Positions 1 through 8,995 of a stretch of 64,000 nucleotides of DNA are shown here, in pieces. The position numbers and the translations under genes are program-made. The notes under the pieces are model-generated. The model had not been told where the DNA came from, did not search any database, and saw only the letters and a list, made by a program, of their open reading frames with translations. The stretch comes from Zafaria cholistanensis (lineage in GTDB: Bacteria; Actinomycetota; Actinomycetes; Actinomycetales; Micrococcaceae): the NCBI RefSeq assembly GCF_008580665.1, contig NZ_BKDJ01000002.1:195100-259099 (forward strand), in the 5' to 3' direction. Within the stretch, counting starts at the first letter, position 1; every line of letters starts with the position of its first letter.

Positions 1-19
1 GGGGCGCCCCCGCCGGCGG

Positions 20-33
20 CCCCCCCCCCCCCC
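20..33. repeat. Poly-C run at window edge
   Basis: A run of 14 C residues lies about 35 bases beyond the pdxS stop codon. Nothing else is visible in positions 1-67; pdxT, often next to pdxS, is not seen in this short stretch. Long G/C homopolymers are prone to length errors, so the true length is uncertain. Confidence 0.6.
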
Positions 34-67
34 GCCGTTGCTGCCGCGCCAGGGAAGGAGCGAAGGG

Positions 68-982
68 CTACCAGCCGCGCTCGGAGAGGCGGTGGGGCTG
101 GGCGATCTCGTCGACGTTGATCCCGACCATGGCCTCGCCCAGGCCGCGGGAGACCTTGGCGATGACGTCCGGGTCGTCGTGGAAGGTGGTGGCCTTCACG
201 ATCGCGGCCGCACGCTCGGCGGGGTTGCCGGACTTGAAGATGCCCGAGCCCACGAACACTCCGTCCGCGCCCAGCTGCATCATCATGGCCGCGTCCGCGG
301 GGGTGGCGATGCCGCCGGCGGTGAACAGCACCACCGGGAGCTTGCCGGTCGCGGCGATTTCCTTGACGAGTTCGTAGGGGGCCTGCAGCTCCTTGGCGGC
401 CACGTAGAGCTCGTCCTCGGGCAGGGCCGCGAGCTTGGCGATCTCGGAACGGATCTTGCGCATGTGCCCGGTCGCGTTGGACACGTCCCCGGTGCCGGCC
501 TCGCCCTTGGAGCGGATCATCGCCGCGCCCTCGTTGATCCGGCGCAGCGCCTCCCCGAGGTTGGTGGCCCCGCAGACGAAGGGCACCGTGAACTGCCACT
601 TGTCGATGTGGTTCACGTAATCGGCCGGGGTCAGGACCTCGGACTCGTCGATGTAGTCCACGCCCAGGGACTGCAGCACCTGGGCCTCGACGAAGTGCCC
701 GATGCGGGCCTTGGCCATGACCGGGATGGACACGGCCTCGATGATGCCATCGATCATGTCGGGATCGGACATGCGCGAGACCCCGCCCTGGGCGCGGATG
801 TCGGCGGGAACGCGCTCAAGGGCCATGACGGCCACCGCACCGGCGTCTTCGGCGATGCGTGCCTGCTCCGGCGTGACAACGTCCATGATGACGCCGCCCT
901 TGAGCATTTCGGCCATGCCGCGCTTCACGCGTGAGCTGCCGGTGGTTGTCGCCGTTGCCGGAGTTTGCTCATTGATGGACAC
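68..982 (-). CDS. pdxS: Pyridoxal 5'-phosphate synthase subunit PdxS
   Basis: PdxS is the synthase subunit of the deoxyxylulose-5-phosphate-independent vitamin B6 pathway. It condenses ribose 5-phosphate, glyceraldehyde 3-phosphate and ammonia (supplied by the glutaminase PdxT) into PLP. The 304-aa product is a typical TIM barrel of full length. Visible landmarks are [10 protein letters not shown] near residue 34, the Schiff-base lysine in [11 protein letters not shown] (K91), [12 protein letters not shown] and the C-terminal [12 protein letters not shown] phosphate loop. I chose the GTG at 980-982 because AAGGGGA lies about 9 nt upstream; an upstream in-frame extension lacks family similarity. 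The gene diverges from the SulP transporter. PdxT would be expected beyond the left edge. Confidence 0.96.
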   Translation of the reverse strand: MSINEQTPATATTTGSSRVKRGMAEMLKGGVIMDVVTPEQARIAEDAGAVAVMALERVPADIRAQGGVSRMSDPDMIDGIIEAVSIPVMAKARIGHFVEAQVLQSLGVDYIDESEVLTPADYVNHIDKWQFTVPFVCGATNLGEALRRINEGAAMIRSKGEAGTGDVSNATGHMRKIRSEIAKLAALPEDELYVAAKELQAPYELVKEIAATGKLPVVLFTAGGIATPADAAMMMQLGADGVFVGSGIFKSGNPAERAAAIVKATTFHDDPDVIAKVSRGLGEAMVGINVDEIAQPHRLSERGW

Positions 983-1168
983 TACTGGTTTCCCCTTGCA
1001 TAAGTGGGAGGTGAACGGACTACACCATCTTATGCGCACACAAACCTACCGGAGGGTAACCAAGCGTTGGCGGCCACCCTCCGGCGTGCCACGCCGGGGG
1101 AATCCGCGCCCCCGCCAGCGGCTCCGGCCTGCCCGTTCTCGCCTACGCTGGGTGGACCGGAGGGGAAG

Positions 1169-1228
1169 GGACCCTGCTGGAACGGACCCTGCTGGAACGG
1201 ACCGCGCTGGAACGGACCGCGCTGGAAC
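1169..1228. repeat. Tandem repeat, 15 bp x 4, upstream of sulP
   Basis: Four head-to-tail copies of a 15-bp unit (GGACCCTGCTGGAAC twice, then GGACCGCGCTGGAAC twice) end about 35 bp before the sulP start codon. The array lies between divergent pdxS and sulP. It could alter leader length or mRNA structure, but no function can be read from it. The unit resembles those at 8893-8940 and 16336-16410. Confidence 0.9.
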
Positions 1229-1263
1229 GGTTCCTGCCGGGGTGGAGGGAAGGGAGCAAGCCC

Positions 1264-2967
1264 ATGGCCGGCCGGTGGCTCCACCGCACGATGCCGGGGG
1301 TCGCGTCCGCGTTGTCCTACCGCCGCTCCTGGCTGGGCCCGGACCTGGCCGCCGGGGTTGCGCTCTCGACAGTGCTGGTTCCGGCCGGAATGGCCTATGC
1401 GGCGGCGGCGGGCCTGCCCCCGGAGACGGGGCTGTACGCCACGATCGTGCCGCTGCTGGCGTACGCGGTCTTCGGCCCTTCCCGCGTCCTGGTGCTGGGC
1501 CCGGACTCGTCACTGGCCCCGATGATCGCCGCGGCCGTGCTGCCGCTGGCACTGGGCTCTGACGAACGGGCTGTCGCGCTGGCCGGGCTGCTGGCGCTGC
1601 TGACCGGCTGTTTCCTGCTGTTGGGCCGGATGGCCGGGATGGGTTTCATCACCAGCCTGCTGTCCAAGCCCATCCGCGTGGGATACCTGAACGGGGTGGC
1701 CCTGGTGGTCCTGGTGGGTCAGGCGCCGAAGCTGCTGGGGATCGAGGGGACCGGGGGGAACATCATCGAACGCCTCGCCGGCACGGTGCGGGCGGTGGCC
1801 GAAGGGCAAACCAACCTGGCGGCGCTGGCGTTGGGAGGCGGGGCACTGCTGGTCATCGTGGCCTCCACCCTCCTGGGTTCCCGAATTCCCGGGCTGCTGC
1901 CGGCCGTCGCCGCCTCGATGGCCGCGACGGCGCTGCTGGGCTGGGAGGAAACCGTCCCCGTTGCCGGACCGCTGCCCTCGACGCTGCCCGCCCCGGCCCT
2001 GGGAGGGATCGGCCCCGCGGACGTGTGGCCCCTGCTGGGCCCGGCCGCCGGCATCGCGCTGATCACTTTTGCCGACACCACCGCGCTCTCCCGCGCACTG
2101 GCCGGGCGGAGCGGGGAGCGGGTGGATGGGGGCCAGGAAATGGCCGCACTGGGGGCCGCCGAGGTAGCCTCGGGGCTGTTGGGCGGCTTCCCCGTCTCGG
2201 GCAGCACCTCCCGCACCCCCGTGGCCGTGCAGTCCGGGGCCCGCACGCAGTTGGCGATGGTCGTGGCCGCCGTCCTGGTGGCGGCCTTCATGCTGCTCCT
2301 GCCCGGACTCACCCGCTACCTGCCGCAGAGCGTGCTCGCCGCCGTCGTGATGGCCGCCGCCCTCTGGATCCTGGATCTGGGCACGCTGCGCCGGCTGGCG
2401 CGCAGGAGCCCGGTGGAGGCGGCGCTGCTGCTGGCGGCGCTGTTGGGAGTGGCGTTCGTGGGCGTGCTGGAAGGCATCGCAGTTGCCGTCGCATTGTCCC
2501 TGGCGGTGTTCGTGTGGCAGGCGTGGAACCCGCACCGGACCGAACTGGTGCGGGTGGAGGGGATCCCGGGGTTCCACGACGCCTTCCGCCACCCCGAGGG
2601 GCGCCGGATCCCGGGCCTGGTGATTGCCCGTTTTGACGCACCCCTGTTCTTCGCCAATGGCAGCGTGTTCACCGACCACGTGCGGGCCCTGGTGGACCGG
2701 GCGCCGGGACCGGTGCGCTGGGCGGTGGTGGCCGCGGAACCGCTCACCGGCATCGACAGCACGGCCGCGGACGAGCTTGCCGCCCTGGACGAGGACCTCG
2801 CCCGGGACGGGGTGCGGCTGGCGTTCGCCGAGATGAAGGGGCCGGTGAAGGACCGGCTGGCACGGCTCGAGCCCGGCGGGAGGTTCGCCCCGGAACGCTT
2901 CTATCCCACCCTGCACAGCGCGGTCCGCGACTACCTGGACCGCCATCCGGAGGCGAACGGGTACTGA
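1264..2967 (+). CDS. SulP family inorganic anion transporter with STAS domain
   Basis: This is a 567-aa multi-pass membrane transporter of the SulP (SLC26-like) family, which carries sulfate, bicarbonate or related anions. The N-terminal signature is near residues 24-60 (DLAAGVALSTVLVPAGMAYA, then GLPPETGLYAT). About 10-12 hydrophobic segments follow to residue 420. The C-terminal 130 residues form a cytoplasmic STAS domain (RFDAPLFFANGSVF; GIDSTAADEL). The ATG follows a purine-rich GGGAAGGGAG. The gene is convergent with pgsA, 13 bp apart. The substrate cannot be deduced; the window's second SulP protein is a different subtype. Confidence 0.9.
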   Translation: MAGRWLHRTMPGVASALSYRRSWLGPDLAAGVALSTVLVPAGMAYAAAAGLPPETGLYATIVPLLAYAVFGPSRVLVLGPDSSLAPMIAAAVLPLALGSDERAVALAGLLALLTGCFLLLGRMAGMGFITSLLSKPIRVGYLNGVALVVLVGQAPKLLGIEGTGGNIIERLAGTVRAVAEGQTNLAALALGGGALLVIVASTLLGSRIPGLLPAVAASMAATALLGWEETVPVAGPLPSTLPAPALGGIGPADVWPLLGPAAGIALITFADTTALSRALAGRSGERVDGGQEMAALGAAEVASGLLGGFPVSGSTSRTPVAVQSGARTQLAMVVAAVLVAAFMLLLPGLTRYLPQSVLAAVVMAAALWILDLGTLRRLARRSPVEAALLLAALLGVAFVGVLEGIAVAVALSLAVFVWQAWNPHRTELVRVEGIPGFHDAFRHPEGRRIPGLVIARFDAPLFFANGSVFTDHVRALVDRAPGPVRWAVVAAEPLTGIDSTAADELAALDEDLARDGVRLAFAEMKGPVKDRLARLEPGGRFAPERFYPTLHSAVRDYLDRHPEANGY

Positions 2968-2980
2968 GGCGGGCCGGGGA

Positions 2981-3610
2981 CTAGCCCTCCAGCGGCTGCA
3001 GGGCCTGCCGGCGCACGCGCATGATCCGCTGCACGGCCGTCACCGCGCTGGCCAGGGCCAGCAGCCCCAGGGCGGTGAACAGCACCCATTCATTCAGGCC
3101 CAATCCGGCCAGGCCCGTGAAGGTCAGGGCCACCACCAGCCGCTCGCCGCGCTCGGCCAGGCCGGTGTTGGCGTCGTAGCCCAGCGATTCGGCCTTGGCC
3201 CGGGCGTAGGAGACCAGGTTGCCCAGCACCAGGCACAGCCCGGCGGCGACGCCGATGGCGGGGTTGTCTCCGCCGGTGAAGAACCAGAACATCACCCCGG
3301 CAAAGATGGCGCTGTCGGCCACCCGGTCAAGGGTGGAGTCCAGGAAGCTGCCCCACCGCGCGTCGCCGCGCGGGCCGGCTTCGGGCAGCCGTGCCATCAG
3401 GCCGTCGACGACGTCGGAGAAGATGAACAGGACGATGAACACGGTGCCCCAGAACAGTTCCCCGACAGGGTAGAACACCAGCGCACCGGCTACGGCCCCC
3501 AGGGTCCCCACGACCGTGACGGCGTCCGGGGACACCCCGCGGGCCACGAGCCAGCGGGCCAGTGGGGTGAAGACCCTGGAGCAGATGCCGCGCGCGTACC
3601 TGTTAAGCAT
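2981..3610 (-). CDS. pgsA: CDP-alcohol phosphatidyltransferase (phosphatidylinositol phosphate synthase type)
   Basis: This membrane enzyme transfers a phosphatidyl group from CDP-diacylglycerol to an alcohol. The thrS-HIT-pgsA order matches the mycobacterial locus holding PgsA1, which makes phosphatidylinositol phosphate from inositol 1-phosphate, so that role is inferred. The 209-aa protein carries the full catalytic signature D-x2-DG-x2-AR...G-x3-D-x3-D: DVVDGLMAR at residues 66-74, then GSFLDSTLD with D91 and D95. About six hydrophobic segments are visible. The ATG lies 3 nt beyond the HIT stop codon, so translation is probably coupled. The downstream acyltransferase and PimA genes of the mycobacterial locus are absent here. 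Confidence 0.9.
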   Translation of the reverse strand: MLNRYARGICSRVFTPLARWLVARGVSPDAVTVVGTLGAVAGALVFYPVGELFWGTVFIVLFIFSDVVDGLMARLPEAGPRGDARWGSFLDSTLDRVADSAIFAGVMFWFFTGGDNPAIGVAAGLCLVLGNLVSYARAKAESLGYDANTGLAERGERLVVALTFTGLAGLGLNEWVLFTALGLLALASAVTAVQRIMRVRRQALQPLEG

Positions 3611-3613
3611 GGG

Positions 3614-4192
3614 TCAGCACGCCGCCCAAGCATCCGCGATGTCCTGGCGCACGTCGGCCAGGGTCGCGGAAATCGCCTTGGTGCGGGCAATGATCGGGAA
3701 GAAGTTCCCGTCCCCGTTCCACCGCGGCACGACGTGCTGGTGCAGGTGGGCCGCGATGCCGGCACCGCCGGCGGTGCCCTGGTTCATGCCCAGGTTGAAC
3801 CCCGCCGCGCGGGACTGCGCGCGCAGCACGCGCATGGCCTTTTGGGTGAGGGCGGCGATCTCGGCCGTCTCCTCCGTGGTGATGTCCGTGTAGTCGGGCA
3901 CATGCCGGTACGGGCACACCAGCAGGTGCCCGGGGTTGTAGGGGAAGAGGTTGAGCACCACGAAGGCCGTCTCGCCGCGGTGCACGATCAGCGACTCCTC
4001 GTCGCTGCGCGTGGGGCCGATGCAGAAGGGGCAGTCGTCGGTGCCGGTGACCTGGCCCTGCCCGCCCTTGACGTAGGCCATGCGGTAGGGGGTCCACAGG
4101 CGCTGGTAGGCGTCCGGGACACCGGCGAGCATGAAGTCGTCGGTCGCCTCGGCGTCACCGGGGTACGCCCCCGGGCCCGTGGACCCGCCCAC
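3614..4192 (-). CDS. HIT family nucleotide-binding protein (Ap4A phosphorylase-like)
   Basis: Histidine-triad proteins hydrolyse or phosphorolyse nucleotide adducts; the mycobacterial neighbour of thrS and pgsA1 is an Ap4A phosphorylase. The 192-aa product has the catalytic triad AAHLHQHVVPRW (HLHQH at 149-153), the LNLFPYNPGHLLV strand motif and a CPFC pair at 54-57. I chose a GTG at 4190-4192, one base after the thrS stop. The Shine-Dalgarno AGGGAA sits inside the last thrS codons, implying tight coupling. An internal ATG at 4132 would give a shorter form. HIT proteins near tRNA synthetases may clear aminoacyl-AMP or Ap4A, which is inference here. Confidence 0.88.
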   Translation of the reverse strand: MGGSTGPGAYPGDAEATDDFMLAGVPDAYQRLWTPYRMAYVKGGQGQVTGTDDCPFCIGPTRSDEESLIVHRGETAFVVLNLFPYNPGHLLVCPYRHVPDYTDITTEETAEIAALTQKAMRVLRAQSRAAGFNLGMNQGTAGGAGIAAHLHQHVVPRWNGDGNFFPIIARTKAISATLADVRQDIADAWAAC

Positions 4193-4193
4193 C

Positions 4194-6200
4194 CTAGGCT
4201 TCCCTGTTCCGCACGGCGGAGACGATGCGCGCAACCGCCTCGTCCACGGGGATCCCGTTGTCCTGGCTGCCGTCGCGGTAGCGGAAGGAGACGGCGCCGG
4301 CCTCGGCGTCGTCCCCGCCGGCAATGAGCACGAACGGCACCTTTTCCTTGGACGCGTTGCGGATCTTCTTCGGGAACCGGTCCGAGCCCAGGTCGGCCTC
4401 GGCGCGGATGCCCTCGGCACGCAGGCGGTCCACGATCTGCCGCATGTAGTCGTTGAAGGCCTCGGCGACCGGGACCGCCAGCACCTGCACCGGGGCCAGC
4501 CAGGCCGGGAACGCGCCGGCGTAGTGCTCGATCAGCACGCCCATGAAGCGTTCCACGGACCCGAAGAGGGCGCGGTGGATCATGACCGGGCGCTGGCGGG
4601 TGCCGTCGGAGGCCTGGTACTCGAGTTCGAAGCGCTCGGGCAGGTTGAAGTCCAGCTGGATGGTGGACATCTGCCAGGTGCGGCCGATCGCGTCGCGGGC
4701 CTGCACGGAGATCTTCGGGCCATAGAACGCGGCTCCGCCCGGATCCGGCACCAGCTCCAGGCCCGAGGCCTCCGCGACCTCGGCGAGGGTGCGGGTGGCC
4801 TCCTCCCAGACCTCGTCGGAACCGACGAACTTCTCCGGGTCCTTGGTGGAGAGCTCCAGGTAGAAGTCGTCCAGCCCGTAGTCCTTGAGCAGGTCAAGCA
4901 CGAAGGTCAGCGTGGTGGTCAGCTCGTCCTTCATCTGCTCGCGGGTGCAGTAGATGTGGGCGTCGTCCTGGGTCATGCCGCGCACGCGGGTCAGGCCGTG
5001 CACCACGCCGGACTTTTCGTAGCGGTACACCTGCCCGAACTCGAACAGGCGCAGCGGCAGCTCGCGGTAGGAGCGCCCGCGCCCGCGGAAGATCAGGTTG
5101 TGCATCGGGCAGTTCATCGGCTTCAGGTAGTAGTCCTGGCCGGGCTTGGTGACCTCGCCGGTTGCCGGGTCGCGGGTCTCGTCCACGTGCATGGCCGGGA
5201 ACATGCCGTCCCGGTACCAGTCCAGGTGGCCCGAGACCTCGTACAGGTGGCCCTTGGTGATGTGCGGGGTGTAGACGAACTCGTAGCCGGCCTCTTCGTG
5301 GCGCTTGCGCGAGTAGTCCTCCATCGCCTTGCGGATGATGCCGCCCTTGGGGTGGAACACCGGCAGGCCCGAGCCCAGCTCGTCCGGGAAGGAGAACAGG
5401 TCCATCTCGGCGCCCAGCTTGCGGTGGTCCCGGCGCTCGGCCTCGGCGATGCGCTCCTGGTAGGCCTTCAGGTCCTCTTTCGTGGGCCAGGCGGTGCCGT
5501 AGATGCGCTGCAGCTGCTTGTTTTTCTCGCTGCCGAGCCAGTAGGCGGCCGCGGAGCGGGTGAGCGCGAACGCGTTGGAGATCAGCTTGGTGTTCGGCAG
5601 GTGCGGGCCGCGGCACAGGTCGCACCAGACCGCCTCGCCGCTCTTGCGGTCGATGTTGTCGTAGATGGTGATCTCGCCGGCGCCAACCTCCACCGAGACG
5701 CCTTCGCCGGCGGTGTCGGCCTCGCTGGACTTGCCGAGCAGCTCGAGCTTGTAGGGCTCGTTGGCCATGGCTTCGCGGGCCTGGTCCTCGGTGACGACGC
5801 GGCGGGCAAACTTCTGGTTCTGGTTGACGATCTTGAGCATCATCTTCTCGAGGGTCTTGAGGTCCTCGGGGGTGAAGGGCTCGGCGACGTCGAAGTCGAA
5901 GTAGAAACCGTCCGTGATGTAGGGACCGATGCCCAGCTTCGCGTCCGGACGCAGCTGCTGGACCGCCTGGGCCATGACGTGCGCGGTGGAGTGGCGCAGG
6001 ACGTTCAGTCCGTCCGGAGAGCCGATCGTGACGGCCTCGACGGCGGTGCCCGCCTCGAGCGCACGGTCAAGGTCGCGCAGCACTCCGTCCACGCGCATCA
6101 CCACAACGTCGCGGTTGTCGAAGAACAGCTCGGCACCGGTAGTGCCGGCAGCCACCTCCCGCTGTTCCCCGTCGACGGTAAGGGTGATCTGATCTGACAC
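4194..6200 (-). CDS. thrS: Threonine--tRNA ligase
   Basis: ThrS charges tRNA-Thr with threonine and edits mischarged seryl-tRNA. The 668-aa product shows the family order: N-terminal TGS domain ([15 protein letters not shown]), second additional (editing) domain with [13 protein letters not shown], class II catalytic core ([19 protein letters not shown] with a zinc-ligand Cys; [14 protein letters not shown]) and a C-terminal anticodon-binding domain ([14 protein letters not shown]). The GTG at 6198-6200 has AAGGAG 6 nt upstream, and the TGS domain begins there. It is the first gene of thrS-HIT-pgsA. No T-box leader was recognised in the 145 bp upstream. Confidence 0.97.
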   Translation of the reverse strand: MSDQITLTVDGEQREVAAGTTGAELFFDNRDVVVMRVDGVLRDLDRALEAGTAVEAVTIGSPDGLNVLRHSTAHVMAQAVQQLRPDAKLGIGPYITDGFYFDFDVAEPFTPEDLKTLEKMMLKIVNQNQKFARRVVTEDQAREAMANEPYKLELLGKSSEADTAGEGVSVEVGAGEITIYDNIDRKSGEAVWCDLCRGPHLPNTKLISNAFALTRSAAAYWLGSEKNKQLQRIYGTAWPTKEDLKAYQERIAEAERRDHRKLGAEMDLFSFPDELGSGLPVFHPKGGIIRKAMEDYSRKRHEEAGYEFVYTPHITKGHLYEVSGHLDWYRDGMFPAMHVDETRDPATGEVTKPGQDYYLKPMNCPMHNLIFRGRGRSYRELPLRLFEFGQVYRYEKSGVVHGLTRVRGMTQDDAHIYCTREQMKDELTTTLTFVLDLLKDYGLDDFYLELSTKDPEKFVGSDEVWEEATRTLAEVAEASGLELVPDPGGAAFYGPKISVQARDAIGRTWQMSTIQLDFNLPERFELEYQASDGTRQRPVMIHRALFGSVERFMGVLIEHYAGAFPAWLAPVQVLAVPVAEAFNDYMRQIVDRLRAEGIRAEADLGSDRFPKKIRNASKEKVPFVLIAGGDDAEAGAVSFRYRDGSQDNGIPVDEAVARIVSAVRNREA

Positions 6201-6313
6201 TTCGGTCTCCTTGTTATCGCTCGGCGGCCCATGACTTGTGGCGTACGGTGACCACAGCCAGCCATCGATCAGCTTAACGGACCCGCGGGCCGGCCAACCA
6301 ATCGGCGCGCGGG

Positions 6314-6346
6314 GCCGGACCACCCCTCCCCCGGGGACGGTCCGGC
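6314..6346 (-). terminator. Hairpin terminator after mqo
   Basis: GCCGGACC (6314-6321) pairs with GGTCCGGC (6339-6346), with inner CCCC/GGGG pairing in the loop. It touches the mqo stop codon and has no U-tract, as is common in GC-rich actinobacteria. Confidence 0.5.
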
Positions 6347-7842
6347 TACGGCCGCAGCTTCAGCGCGGCGGAGGTGCGGCCCAGCACCTCGGCGACCGCC
6401 CCGGCGTCCCAGTGGTCCCTGGCCAGCCCCGGGACGGCAGCGTGCATCCGTTCGCGCCAGCCCTGCTCCCATTGGGTGGGAAAGGCCCGCTGGAGCAGGT
6501 CCACCATGATGGGCACCGCCGTCGAGGCGCCCGGAGAGGCCCCCAACAGCCCGGCCATGCTCCCGTCTTCCGTCACGGTGAGCTTGGTGCCCCACAGCTG
6601 CAGCGCCCCCACCCTGCGCCGGTCGGGAACCACCAGCTGGGCCCGCTGCCCGGCGTGGATGACCTCCCAGTCCTTCCAGGAGGCGCCGGGGTACAGGCGC
6701 CGCAGCTGCGCGAGCTTGTCCTGGTCGCCGGCCAGGAGCTGCCTGATCAGGAAGCGGACCAGGCCGGGGTTTTGCGCCAGGGCCGCGGCGAGCACGTGCA
6801 CGTTGTTCCACCTCAGGGTCCCGAAGAGGTCGCGCCGGCGCCCGTGCTTGAGCAGCCTGGTGCTGAACGTCGCGTACGGGCCGAACATCAGGTGCTCCTG
6901 CCCGCCCACGGAGCGCCGGTCAAGGTGGGGAACGGAGAGGGCCGGCGCCCCGTCCCGGGCCTGCCCGTACATCTTGGCGTCGTGGAGCTGGACCACTTCC
7001 GGCCTCGAGCAGCGCAGGAAGGCCGCACCGACCGGCAGCACGCCGTACCCGCGCACCTCCGGGACCCGGGCCTTTTGGAGCAGGCCCAGGGAGGAGCCTC
7101 CGGCGCCGACGAAGACGAAGCGGGCCCGGAGCGAAAAGCGGCGGGCGGCCGCGGCGTCGGTGCCGCTCACGTTCCATCTTCCGTCCCCGTCCCGCCTCAG
7201 GCCCCGGACCTCGTGCCGCAGGCGGACCATGCCGCCGGTTCCGGCCATGACCCGCAGCAGGGCCCGGCTCAACGCCCCGAAATCCACGTCCGTCCCGTCC
7301 GCGTGCCGGGAGGCCGCCACCGCTTCCGTGCCGGAGCGGCCCGCCATCGCCAGGGGGGCCCACCGCGCCACCGTCGCAGGGTGGTCGCTGAATTCGATGC
7401 CGGCAAACAGGGGGTTGTGGCGCAGCACCTCGCAGCGCCGCCGCAGGTACCCGACGTCGCGCGTGCCGAAAACGATGCTCAGGTGCGCGGTGGCGCGGAT
7501 GAACTCCGCCGGGTCGATGTGCCCGGCCTCCGCCAGGTGGGACCACCACTGCCGGCTCAGCAGGAACTGGCGCGAGACCTCGGCGGCCTTGGTGGGATCC
7601 TCCGGGTCGGGCATGTAGTTCAGTTCGCAGTACCCGGCGTGCCCGGTGCCCGCATTGTTCCACGGGCTGGTGCTTTCGGCCGCGACCTGCCCGCCGCGCT
7701 CAAGCAGGACGATGCGCCAGTCCGGCTCCAGCAGGGCGAGCATCGCCCCCAGGGTCGCGGACATGATCCCCCCGCCGACCAGGACGACGTCCGCGTCCTC
7801 CCGCGCCGGCGTGCCCCGTGTCGGTGTGGTGGCCTGCTCCAT
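6346..7842 (-). CDS. mqo: Malate:quinone oxidoreductase
   Basis: Mqo is a membrane-associated FAD enzyme of the TCA cycle that oxidises L-malate to oxaloacetate and passes electrons to the quinone pool. The 498-aa product has the N-terminal dinucleotide fold ([20 protein letters not shown], from about residue 17), the family signatures [20 protein letters not shown] and [13 protein letters not shown], and a C-terminal [25 protein letters not shown]. The ATG is preceded by GAGAAAGGGG. It is divergent from a LysR regulator across 93 bp, which suggests control by that regulator. Confidence 0.97.
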   Translation of the reverse strand: MEQATTPTRGTPAREDADVVLVGGGIMSATLGAMLALLEPDWRIVLLERGGQVAAESTSPWNNAGTGHAGYCELNYMPDPEDPTKAAEVSRQFLLSRQWWSHLAEAGHIDPAEFIRATAHLSIVFGTRDVGYLRRRCEVLRHNPLFAGIEFSDHPATVARWAPLAMAGRSGTEAVAASRHADGTDVDFGALSRALLRVMAGTGGMVRLRHEVRGLRRDGDGRWNVSGTDAAAARRFSLRARFVFVGAGGSSLGLLQKARVPEVRGYGVLPVGAAFLRCSRPEVVQLHDAKMYGQARDGAPALSVPHLDRRSVGGQEHLMFGPYATFSTRLLKHGRRRDLFGTLRWNNVHVLAAALAQNPGLVRFLIRQLLAGDQDKLAQLRRLYPGASWKDWEVIHAGQRAQLVVPDRRRVGALQLWGTKLTVTEDGSMAGLLGASPGASTAVPIMVDLLQRAFPTQWEQGWRERMHAAVPGLARDHWDAGAVAEVLGRTSAALKLRP

Positions 7843-7916
7843 GGCGGACCCCTTTCTCCTCGCTGGTGTCCCTTGGAGTCTCCCCTTCAGGAAACCAATC
7901 CGTCCAATGAGCTTTC

Positions 7917-7935
7917 ATGTGTTTATCATCCACAT
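7917..7935. promoter_or_regulatory. Inverted repeat (LysR-type box candidate) between mqo and lysR
   Basis: ATGTG-N9-CACAT at 7917-7935 is a 19-bp dyad with the size and T-N11-A character of LysR-type operators. It touches the lysR start codon, so a bound regulator would block its own expression and could act on divergent mqo. This is inferred from position and symmetry. Confidence 0.45.
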
Positions 7936-8826
7936 ATGGATGATTTTTTGGCCCGGCTGGCGCCCCAGCTGCGCGCGTTGGAGGCCCTGGCGGCCCAGGG
8001 AGGACACATGACGCGCGCCGCGGAGGCCCTGGGCATCCCCCAGTCCTCGATGAGCCGGCGGATCCAGGCCCTGGAGGACCACCTCGGTGTTCCCCTGCTG
8101 GTCCACGTGGGCCGGACGGTGGAGCTCACTCCCCTGGCCCTGTCCCTCTCCCGGCAGCTGCGCGGCCCCCTCCACGAGCTGCGCCACGCCCTGGATGCGG
8201 CAGCATCCACCGCCGATCCGGAGGGCGGCACGGTCCGTTTCGGGATCCCGCTCACAATGGGAACCGGAGTGCTGCCGGACATCATCGCCGGGTTCCACCG
8301 GCAGAACCCGCTGGTGTCGCTGCACCTCAAGCAGGCGCACGGGCAGCAGCTGGCACGCGACGTCGCGGCCGGCTCCCTGGACCTGGCAGTGCTCATCCCC
8401 CCGCCGGCCGGGGTGGAGCATACCGTCATCGGCCGCCAGGAGATCCGGGCCGTCCTGCCGCCGTCGCACCGGCTCGCGTCCCGGAAGGCGCTGCGCGTCT
8501 CCGAACTGCGGGGCGAGGCGTTCATCGCCAATCCCCCCGAATACACGCTGCGCGCCCTCGTGGACAGCATGTGCCTCAAGGCAGGCTTCGAGCCCTCCGT
8601 CGCGATCGAGGTGACGGAGTTTTCCCTGATCCGGCGGCTCGTCCAGATCGGGCTGGGGATTGCGCTCCTGCCCGCCGGAGAGGTCCCCCAGCCCGGCCTT
8701 GCCGAGATCCCCCTCCTCCCCCCGGCCTTCCGCGAGGTCGCCCTGGCTTGGGGCCCCACGGCGCGGACACCCCCGGCCCAGCGCCTCCTGGCCTTCGTAC
8801 GCGCGGCGTTCCGCGACGCGGCGTAG
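7936..8826 (+). CDS. LysR family transcriptional regulator
   Basis: A 296-aa LysR-type regulator. The N-terminal winged helix-turn-helix occupies residues 8-65 (LRALEALAAQGG, then AAEALGIPQSSMSRRIQALE), followed by a periplasmic-binding-like effector domain (GTVRFGIPLTMG; LAVLIPPPAGVE; LVQIGLGIALLPAGEV). Divergent placement from mqo suggests it controls malate oxidation. The ATG at 7936 keeps the whole HTH but has no Shine-Dalgarno sequence, and the candidate operator runs up to the start codon. The mRNA may therefore be leaderless. Confidence 0.9.
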   Translation: MDDFLARLAPQLRALEALAAQGGHMTRAAEALGIPQSSMSRRIQALEDHLGVPLLVHVGRTVELTPLALSLSRQLRGPLHELRHALDAAASTADPEGGTVRFGIPLTMGTGVLPDIIAGFHRQNPLVSLHLKQAHGQQLARDVAAGSLDLAVLIPPPAGVEHTVIGRQEIRAVLPPSHRLASRKALRVSELRGEAFIANPPEYTLRALVDSMCLKAGFEPSVAIEVTEFSLIRRLVQIGLGIALLPAGEVPQPGLAEIPLLPPAFREVALAWGPTARTPPAQRLLAFVRAAFRDAA

Positions 8827-8892
8827 GCGCGGCGCAACGCTCCGGCCTTTCCGTTCCCGTGCACGGGTGGAAGGCGGCCCGCGGTTCCGGGA

Positions 8893-8995
8893 ATGTCCCC
8901 TTCCTGGCATGTCCCCTTCCTGGCATGTCCCGCTCCTGGGGTGTCCCTAGGTGCGGAGATGTCCCCAGGTGCGGAGATGTCCCTAGGTGCGGGGC
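8893..8995. repeat. Two abutting tandem arrays covering the dnaE2 stop codon
   Basis: Three copies of a 16-bp unit (ATGTCCCCTTCCTGGC, last copy degenerate; 8893-8940) are followed by three copies of an 18-bp unit (TGTCCCTAGGTGCGGAGA; 8942-8995). The last 18-bp copy contains the dnaE2 TAG stop (8983-8985 on the minus strand), so the array runs from the end of the coding sequence into the 3' UTR. Confidence 0.9.

Noticed and set aside
1-67. pdxT fragment at the left edge
   Set aside because: The sequence between the pdxS stop and the edge is too short and dominated by a poly-C run.
4131-6197. Long plus-strand frame opposite thrS
   Set aside because: Shadow frame of a GC-rich gene: Val/Gly/Leu/Asp/His-rich composition with no domain, and thrS is certain.
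6200-6345. T-box or other leader before thrS
   Set aside because: No T-box sequence or specifier stem recognised; the region is short and shared with the mqo terminator.
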